A program made the position numbers and the translations under genes. Shown one piece after another: positions 56,611-64,000 of a DNA stretch of 64,000 bases. Below the pieces are notes generated by a model. The model saw nothing but the letters and a program-made list of their open reading frames with translations, made no database searches and was not told where the DNA came from. The DNA comes from Vitis vinifera (Eukaryota > Streptophyta > Magnoliopsida > Vitales > Vitaceae), in contig NC_081815.1 of assembly GCF_030704535.1 (NCBI RefSeq), positions 4,536,501-4,600,500 on the forward strand. Reading direction: 5' to 3'. How positions within the stretch are numbered: the first letter of the stretch is position 1; each line of letters opens with the position of its first letter.

Positions 56611-58371
56611 TGTTAGCCCATTAGACCTTTGACTCGAACAATGGAACAAAGGGCTTCTTGGGTTGGCCCTGCACCCATGGGGACCACAGGAATAAAGCAA
56701 GGAGAACCTAGAGATTTGATACGAGGGCCCTCAAGAATCTAAGTAAGTGAGGAGGCAAAAATCGATGCTAGTAGACCACACATGCACAGGCCATTCGCAT
56801 ACCTTCATGCATGCTCGCGTGCACGCTTGTATGCACGATTGCTGGCACACGTGTGCACGATTGTTTGCATGCCCACGTGCATGATTGCTTGCATGCTTAT
56901 GTGTATGATTGCACACATGCTTGCGTGCACTTGAACGCATTCCCGCATGTGCACTAGTCCTCGCCCTTGCACTCATCCCACACACTTGTGCATCTTTAGC
57001 ACCTAACATACACCCTAATGCAGCAATATTGATGGCACAAATGTTGTATAAGGATTATGTGGATATTTATTTATGTATTTAATAAATATTTCATTATGTC
57101 TCCTCAAGGTGATTTGATATCTCCTCAAGACATTTCTAAAGCGACTTGTAATGCTTTTTAAAGGGGGATAAGTGACTCAAGGGATCCCCAAGGTCAGACC
57201 TTGGTTGTATCAAGAGGGAACCACGGCATGGCCTTGGGCATGCCTATGATACTCAAATGACATAGTAGCACTCACACATGGCTCTATGACATATGTGGCA
57301 TGCAACCCATGGCCACAATGGCACGAGGGTGGTACTACCTATCCCTCCCTAATGTTAGCATGAGGAAGCTCAAAGCTTATGCACTGAGACGATTCAAGAA
57401 GCCATTGACATAATTCAATGGTTCGATAGGGTGGTAAGGCACACAACCAACTTAGATCGAATGCCTGTGCAGGGCACAGGAGCGCAATGTCCTCTACATG
57501 AGGATGATTAGGCCATGGTGCAATACCATGGCTCAATGTTGCGACTAAGATGGCTTGATATAAGACACTATTGCAACAACTACACCAATGGGTTGGTGGT
57601 GCATAGCATGACATGGGCAAAACACCAACGAACCTTGCAACAAGATGGAGCCTAACATGGGCCCAAATGCTATGAGCTTGAGCATCACTGTGGGGAAAGA
57701 CACACTGATGAATTAGAGAGACACGATTGGATGGCTGATGTAAAATGTTGGTTTAGAAATCCATTGGCTCATAAACACCTTGGTGGGTACTCGTTGACAA
57801 GAGGCACCTTATGAAGAAAAGACACCTTGTTAGGCACTCATCATCAGTGGCACTTTGAAGAAGCAATTTGAAGGAAATGACTATCTAAGGACATTTTGAG
57901 GAGTTGCATCCGATGGAGAAAAACACATGAAGTGTAGTAGCCTTGGCTCAGCATAAAAGGAACATGAAGATAATTGACTAGCTACAAATGGTGCAAAGAG
58001 ACACTTCAATTTGAAAGGTGTCTCCATATGTTGCATAAGCACCAACAAACTCCTAATTTGAATTCAAAATGTAAACTGAAGGCAATGAGGTATAAAAGCC
58101 TCTTGTATTTCAAATAAACACATAGAGAAAGGTTTGGCAAAAATGAGAGCATTGTATGGTTCTTTGACTCATGTATAGGTGTTAAGACACTCAATCAAAT
58201 TTGTAATATCTTGTAGTTGATCAATAACACAAGTTAAGAAAGGGTTCACATATTTGATTGGCCTCTTTTACGCTGCTTTTGTTGAGCCACTTGGGAAAGG
58301 TTGGTTAAGAAAGAGTTCTTAGCACCGCACATTTAGAAAACAAATTGGTGGTGATTTCCTATGGTGTGACA
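56611..58371 (+). mobile_element. LTR-like non-autonomous repeat, family copy 2 (probable solo LTR)
   Basis: It begins TGTTAGCCCATTAG and ends GGTGTGACA, with flanks CCCTC and CCCTT (4/5 target duplication). It is collinear with 18010-19570 along most of its length but carries a different, AT/GC-mixed minisatellite (56795-56955) at the position of the GC-rich array in copy 1. No coding capacity is seen. Length (1.76 kb) and TG...CA ends fit a large solo LTR; a LARD-type element is an alternative. Confidence 0.6.
56795..56955. repeat. GCATGC/GCACG-type minisatellite inside LTR-like copy 2
   Basis: Repeats of TGCACGATTG, GCATGC and TGATTGCTTGCATGC form an imperfect array of roughly 20-30-bp units containing many short palindromes. 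Confidence 0.75.
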
Positions 58372-58636
58372 CCCTTCATTGTTCGTTCACTAGTTTTATT
58401 ATTTTCTTTATTTCTTATCAATTTTAAAAGCGATAAAAAAGAAAAAAAATGAATAATCTAAAGTAGTATAAAGTGTACACTCATATCTTCCTTGTATCAT
58501 CAAGGACATGTATAAAATTTGAACACATCGGATTTGGATCAAAGATGTGTCAAGCTCACACCTAAAAATTAGGTTAAGCCTTGTAAATTAATTTAATTAT
58601 GTGATAATTATTGAGCTTGGGGTTGGATTTCGCCTA

Positions 58637-59775
58637 AATCTTATATTCGCAACCTAAAGTCTGCCTACCATTGCAAGGTGGCCTGAGCCTGATCCATTTG
58701 CATATCGACCGATCTAGAATACAAAGGCAAGATATGAAAGAATCTACTGTTTGTGACCTTAACCTATCCAATATTATTCTAAAAATTGTTTTGTTATATT
58801 ATTTTTATCTCTGTATGGTTTTATTATTTAAAAAATAATATGTTGATTAGGATAAAAAATATTTAAATTTTAAATGAAGAAAAAGGTATTTGTTGGTAAT
58901 TCAATTAAAAACAAAAGATTTCCAATTGTCTAAATTAATAGAAGAAATTAACAATTCTAATTTAGAATATGAGGAAATATATATTTCATAATTTTAAAAT
59001 TAAGAATATTATGAATATAAATAGAAAAATTCAAATAAATAAAAACACTATTTGCCCATTATGTGGAATGGGATGAGCGAACAATCCACTTATATTTCTG
59101 CCTTAAAACTCTTAAAATTTCTTATTTCTTTCTTTTTTTCTTTTTTTCTTTATATTTTGAACCTCCACTCTTTGTCCAAATTGATGCCATAAACCTAACT
59201 CAAATCAATGGTGAACTCCTTCGTCTCTTCATCATTTCATTATTTTTACAGTTAAAAGAAGAGTTGAAAAGTATTTCAAATTCTTAATTAATATGAATTT
59301 CTTTTTGTAAATAATATTATATAAATATTTCCTAAGTTGATATATTATTATAATATTATATTTTCTAATAGAATAAGAAAAATTATTTGGAATATCTCCA
59401 TAGATATTTTAGGTCATAAGAGGAAAAATTTTATGAGATGGGACTCATAAAGACTATGTGAGGTGGATAAAGAATAGGAGATACATGAAAGAGTAAGGAA
59501 CTTGTAGTTAAATATGTTTAGGGTGTGGATATAAAGAGTAGGGAAATATAAAATGTTTTAGGAACTCAATAGTTGTATCTGTTTATATTTTTTGTAATAT
59601 TTTTTATGTTATAGCGCAGTCAAATGATTATTTCTTATTTGTAGATGTAGATATGGTTGGTTAAACCATGTTAAAACTCTAAATACCTGTGTGTTAATTG
59701 TTTTATCTTTATATTATTGAATTAACATTATTTGCATTAAAGCTTTTATTGGTACAATAAATTAGTATCAAAGCT
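58637..59775 (+). mobile_element. LTR remnant, plus orientation, with primer-binding-like site
   Basis: The first ~1 kb matches 54375-55330 (for example CAACCTAAAG.CTGCCTACC and CATTGCAAGGTGGCC). The end GGTACAATAA is followed by ATTAGTATCAAAGC (about 59762-59775), a decayed Met-tRNA primer-binding site. A second, partial copy of the terminal part is at about 59880-59990. Confidence 0.5.
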
Positions 59776-59999
59776 TTGGTTGAAGATTTGTGGAAGAACC
59801 ATAGAGAATAGAGCACACAAGATGATTAAAATTCTATTATGGATTATTTTATTTACCTTTGTGTGGATTATTTTATCTTTGTGTTATTGAATTAACATTA
59901 CTTGCATTAATGCTTTTACTAGTATAGAGCTTTGATTAAAGATTTGTGGAAAAGTCAAGGAGAATAGAACACACGAGATGATTAAAAGTTTAATCATTT

Positions 60000-60430
60000 T
60001 GTGTACTCTATTCTCGTTAGCTCTTCCACAAGCCTTAAACCAAAGCCCTGATACCAATTTGTTGTATCAACAAAAGTTGTAATGCAAATAATGTTAATTA
60101 AAAAAGGTAAAGATAAAATAATTAATACGAAAGTAGACAATGTTTTAGCATGATTCGACCAACCAATGTCTATATGATGAGAGAAAATCATTTTACTATA
60201 CCATAAAAAACAATACAACAAATATAAATCAAATACAACTAGTGGTTCACAAAACATTTCATGTTTCCCCACTTCTTGTATCTCTAAATTACAATCCCTT
60301 CACTCATTTTGATGTCTCTCATTCTTTTTCATATCTTTATCCACTTCGTAACCTTTTTCGGCACTTAGCTTAATTTTTAATAACTTTTCTTATGCTATAA
60401 GAAAATCTTATATTATAATAATATATTAAC
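60000..60430 (-). mobile_element. LTR remnant of the same family, inverted
   Basis: On the minus strand the sequence reads GTTGATACAACA followed by AATTGGTATCAGGGC, that is an LTR end plus primer-binding site, then a downstream part matching 59775-59823. The reverse complement of 60000-60216 matches 59590-59823, which makes an inverted pair separated by ~180 bp. Confidence 0.5.
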
Positions 60431-60926
60431 TTACAAAATATTATATATAATATTAGCAAGAAATTTATACTAAATAGTAATTTAAAACACTTTCCATCAA
60501 GAAACTCCAACGACATAGCGGTGATTAGTTTGCCACGTGCCAGAAAATTCACAACCTCGAATGGCACCCAACACCCTGTTAAGAGCTCGCGCAATAGTTG
60601 TAAAGAAGACAACACATGCACGAGTTGGCGGAGGGAGCGATGGAAAAAAGTGCTTGTTAGAGGAGGCCAGAACAGGCATTGGCTGTAAATAAGCCCAAGC
60701 AGCCTGCTTCACAGGAGGTTAGATATGGGAATCTGGTAGGCAGATTGGATGGTGCAAGGCGCGAGGGAGATGGTGGGTGAAGAGGGCATCAAGTCCTTCA
60801 ATGAAGTTAGGTTGTGGGTGCTGAAGAATCCAGATATGAGGTGGTGGCGGCAGCGAGGAGTGAGTGGTTGACGGTGGTAAGTATAGGATAATGAAAGAAA
60901 CAAAAGGAGGAAAAAATCGACATTAT

Positions 60927-61644
60927 TGTAGGGACCCCTCCCTCCGAGAACACGTGGCATGCATCTTACAGTGACACGTGACACGCATTGTCACCCGAGT
61001 CACCCTCATCCGAATCTTCCTATAAAGCACACATGGCATGCTTTTCCGGACTACCTCAAGGAAGATCAAACGACACTTATAAATATATCATCCGGACGAC
61101 TCACACAGTACATCCGGATGATCAGCATATGTCATCAGGATAAAGTGGTCCGGATCATTGACTGAAGTAAGCAAGTCTCACACGTTACCACAACAGCCTG
61201 TCATGGCCCACGTTCCGCGGCCTATAGGGTGAGAGGACAAGATGAAGTGACAACAAGTCACTTCCCACGATCTCTGACAGTCGCATCACCTGCCACGATC
61301 ACTGTCAGCCGCCCGTAGGGTGATGATGGTCATGCTGCCACCTAATGTCATCATGACAACATAAAATATCTCACCACCATTAATGAGAGGAACAATACTC
61401 CTGGCACTATATATAAACCTTCACACGAAGAGGAAGGTAAGCTCCTGAGATCTAGAAAAAGGCCAACTGATTTATATCTCCCTCTCTAACCATGGCTAAC
61501 AAAATCATCGGAGGGTGCGTCCGGACACCCTGTCCGGATGCCTTTTGCAGGAATAACGACTGAATCAAGAACCTTCGTGTGTTGAGATCGCGTGTCCTTC
61601 CATTTGGCAACTACGTGGAACACCAGGAGCGCGAGGTATCAACA
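60927..61644 (+). mobile_element. Solo LTR (718 bp) with perfect target duplication
   Basis: It starts TGTAGGGACCCCTC and ends GAGGTATCAACA, flanked on both sides by ATTAT (60922-60926 and 61645-61649). It contains a TATA box (CTATATATAAACC, 61407-61419), several CCGGA words and the hairpin TCCGGACACCCTGTCCGGA (61520-61538). There is no primer-binding site or coding region, so an LTR retrotransposon, probably Gypsy-type, has been reduced by LTR-LTR recombination. Confidence 0.88.
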
Positions 61645-61769
61645 ATTATGGACAGTGAAATAGGGAACAACAAGACATCCAGTGGCAAGTATAGGGTCCA
61701 GCATGCTCCTCACTCATCATAAGAGCCGCTAATTATATGGTTTGTCTTATTTAACTCTTTCCCTGAAAA

Positions 61770-62321
61770 CGAACTTCACCATTCTAATGGCCAAATGGAT
61801 TATTCGCATATATAGTCATAAAACTAGGTCTGTGCTTCATGTGCTTGACAATTTCAATAACCATACCCTGGAAAAAGAAAATTGGCTTACCGAAACCAGT
61901 CATAGTTCTCAATAAATTCAAGAGCCCTAAAACAGATACAAATAAGATGCAGACTGCATTTGCAAATCAACTGTCTCTACACTCTACAGATTCAGTCAAT
62001 ATCACTCATAACTAGCCTGGAAACAAAACTGACCCAACCCAACCCTCTCCTTTCCCTTTTCCACAACGCACACACAAACTAGATGCTTTTATATCCTCTT
62101 TGATAGTAAAGTGAATCCTACATAAAAATAAAAAATGCCATCCAGAAGAAATCAATGCAAACAACAACAGGGTTCACAAACCCAGAAATAAGCATTCAAG
62201 AAATCTAAAATACCGACTCACAGGAATCAAAAGCCGCCTTCTGAACAATCCCCTCTAGCGTATCGTAGACCAACTTGCTGTCCACATGAAACCTCAAGTA
62301 CCCATCAATGGATGGAGCCAT
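61770..62321 (-). CDS. Small unrecognised gene, first coding exon at 62321-62222
   Basis: The exon 62321-62222 begins with ATG in a good context (GAAATGGCTCC). It encodes 33 residues starting MAPSIDGYLRFHVDSKLVY and ends at a GTGAGT donor. An AAACCCTAATT box lies ~120 bp upstream. Two further stretches look exon-like: 61926-61891 (TTTTAG before, GTAAGC after) and from 61861 down (CTTTTTCCAG before). Spliced in the obvious way the frame closes soon after the third exon starts, although that exon has another frame reading MVIEIVKHMKHRPSFMTIYA. Either an exon was missed, or the annotation of the 3' part is wrong, or the locus is degenerate. No function is proposed. Confidence 0.4.
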
Positions 62322-63110
62322 TTCCAAAACTCCGCCTCGTCTTGCAGGGACAGAGCCGTGTCTTCTCAAAACCCGGAAGCGAAAACTAGGGCCCGTGAGA
62401 GAACGGGTAGGCAGCTTGCCTGTAAGGTCGGTGACTTGAATTAGGGTTTATTCAGAGGGGACTGGGATTGAGAAAAGGGGGTCAGCGAAGCCATTTTTAA
62501 AAGAAATTTTAAGAAAAACAATATAGCTTTCCTGGGGAGAGAACGTAAGGAGCTTTTAAAGAAGGAAAACGGTAGTTGGCTTGCAGTAGCGTTTCAAGTG
62601 GTCTTGAAGACAAAGCGATTGAATAAACAAAGAGTGAGACGTTGATTGGTGCGTGGGTGTATCGTCTAAGTGGGGGGTCTTCCTCCTCCTCTGCCTGTCT
62701 CCAATCCTCCATTGATGCAGCCTCTACGCTTCCGTTAATACATTATTTATTCCCAAGCTTTCATTGGGTGCCACATACGACGTCGTTTTTATCTCTGCAT
62801 TGATTGGCGGTGTGGGGTGGCGAATCAGATAAGAGCGACACGACGTCGTTTTCCCATTTTCCCCTTCACCATTTCCTTTTTTTTTTATTTTTTTCTCTAT
62901 GACGTTCGACATGTATCGCGCGCCCGCACCCCCCCCCCCCCCCCCCACCCACACACACACACGCTGAGGTGGCAGACCATAAAAAGCAGTACCAAAAAAG
63001 GCCAAAGCCTTGGTAGGGATTCAATAAGTCTAGTACTAATAATGTCACGTTTATTAATTATATTAAATATAATTAATGAAATAACTTAATATCTTAATAG
63101 TCTTAATTGC
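62322..63110. other. Upstream region of the small gene, with palindromic motifs and a C tract
   Basis: ACGACGTCGTTTT occurs twice (62777-62789 and 62840-62852). A run of 18 C followed by (CA)n lies at about 62929-62962. From 63045 the DNA matches repeat B (50018 onward). Long frames crossing the C tract are artefacts of its composition. Confidence 0.6.
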
Positions 63111-63120
63111 TAATGTTTTT

Positions 63121-63682
63121 GGAAGAATTATTTTTTTGGGTAGATGGACCCCCAAATTAACAAAAGGTCCATATAACTCTTCAAATTGAGTTAAAGGATA
63201 TGAAAAACAAATATACCCTTTAAGAACACATATAAAATATTTTATAAAATTAAGTTAAATAATTTTTTTTTTCAAAAATATTAAATTAAATAAAAATAGT
63301 TTTCAAAAATATTAAATTAAATTAAAGTATTTAAAAAAATGTTAAATTAAATTTTTTTTAAATATTAAATTAAATAAATTTATTTTTAAAAAATATTAAA
63401 TTAAATAAATTTATTTTTAAAAAATATGAAATTAAATAAAAGTATTTTAAAAATTATTAAATTACTAAAAGTATTTTTAAAAAATATTAAATTAAATAAA
63501 AGTATTTTTTAAAAATATTAATTTTTTTTCTCAAAATCAACAAAGGGCATTTTTGGAAATACTGAAGGATGATATCCTTCAACTCAATTTCCATATTTTT
63601 ATTGGGTCTTGGGCTCAATTAAAGAGTTATATGGACCTTTTGTTAATTTGGGAGCCCATCTACCCCCAAAACATAATTCTCC
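63121..63682. mobile_element. Mutator-type MITE with ~70-bp terminal inverted repeats
   Basis: The 562-bp element is flanked by the 10-bp direct repeat TAATGTTTTT (63111-63120 and 63683-63692). The ends are inverted: GGAAGAATTATTTTTTTGGG on the left and GGAGAATTATGTTTTGGGGG as the reverse complement of the right. They share CCCAAATTAACAAAAGG and TCCATATAACTCTT inward. The centre (about 63265-63520) is a ~32-bp AT-rich tandem repeat (ATATTAAATTAAATAAA units). A 9-10-bp target duplication and long TIRs are typical of Mutator-like MITEs. Confidence 0.82.
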
Positions 63683-63692
63683 TAATGTTTTT

Positions 63693-64000
63693 TTCATCTC
63701 CTATTTATTTCTTATGACCTCGTTGCTTAACATGAAAGGAAAGTAAATATGTCTGCAAATTTAGAAAAAAATTATTTAAAGACATTTTATCAAACAATCT
63801 TACCATCAAAAATAAAAATTATATAATAAATTATAAATTACCAACTTAAGCATAACTTGAAATAATCTTAAATAAATAGGTATTAAATTTTATGAAAGGA
63901 CTGCATTGAAAATGATTAATAAGCTGAAAAATATCATATTAAATACAAAATATTTTATTTTCTATAAATCCAATGTATATTTAATTCAAATTGGTATATA
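63693..64000. repeat. Repeat B copy 2 (continues beyond the window)
   Basis: This resumes the similarity to 50100-50425 after the MITE: ATGACCTCG, AACATGAAAGGAAAGTAAATATG, AAAAATTATATAATAAATT, TATTAAATTTTATGAAA and TTCTATAAATCCAAT. The copy is cut by the window end. Its identity is unknown. Confidence 0.6.

Noticed and set aside
56731..57009. Minus-strand Ala/His/Cys-rich frame
   Set aside because: It is created by the GCATGC/GCACG minisatellite in LTR-like copy 2.
60497..60984. Two minus-strand frames (71 and 91 residues) upstream of the solo LTR
   Set aside because: They overlap the solo LTR edge and have no recognisable domain or splice structure. The plus strand looks like a decayed fragment with frequent stops.
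62724..63048. Frames rich in Gly or Pro crossing the C tract
   Set aside because: They translate an 18-C run and (CA)n. The tract may also be a sequencing-sensitive spot.

Overview
The window looks like nuclear DNA of a woody eudicot, most probably grapevine (Vitis). The basis is AT-rich GT-AG introns, protein sequences that read as plant NUP205, BSD2, DUF3119, FkbM-type methyltransferase and class III peroxidase, and a dense load of plant LTR, LINE, SINE, MITE and caulimovirid sequence. The species is an inference; no marker fixes it.

Layout. 1688-30385 (+): the 3' 27 coding exons (3,348 bp, 1,115 residues plus stop, frame preserved at every junction) of a NUP205 nuclear-pore gene whose 5' part lies outside the window. 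One intron (14897-26514, 11.6 kb) carries a nest: a 72-bp-LTR TRIM holds a 5'-truncated LINE, which is split by a second TRIM and a 1.5-kb LTR-like repeat with a GC-rich minisatellite. Next to it is a large inverted repeat of an endogenous caulimovirid (20338-25996). 31697-41115 (+): a two-exon FkbM methyltransferase whose 8.5-kb intron contains a tandem array and a structurally complete Copia element (33858-38881) with apparently identical LTRs. 43320-46243 (-) and 47100-49590 (+): a divergent pair, a DUF3119 protein and the Rubisco assembly chaperone BSD2, both expected in the chloroplast. 51380-52632 (-): a class III peroxidase with Gln at the distal catalytic His position. 55743-56410 (-): a truncated peroxidase pseudogene. 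56611-64000: mostly repeats (a second copy of the minisatellite-bearing LTR-like family, ~1-kb LTR remnants in direct and inverted order, a 718-bp solo LTR with perfect target duplication, and a Mutator-type MITE), plus the start of a small unrecognised minus-strand gene at 61.8-62.3 kb.

The cellular genes are unrelated in pathway: nuclear transport, a membrane-anchored methyltransferase, two plastid proteins and a secreted peroxidase. The distinctive content is the repeat architecture. The most unusual item is the caulimovirid locus. A defective polyprotein gene has lost its capsid, protease and reverse-transcriptase regions yet stays in frame. It is followed by an intact ORF of unknown function, a promoter/poly(A) region, and a near-mirror copy of the last ~2.1 kb. 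All of it sits in sense inside an intron of an expressed-looking housekeeping gene. Exon boundaries, motifs, target-site duplications and repeats were read by eye; alignments and expression were not computed.
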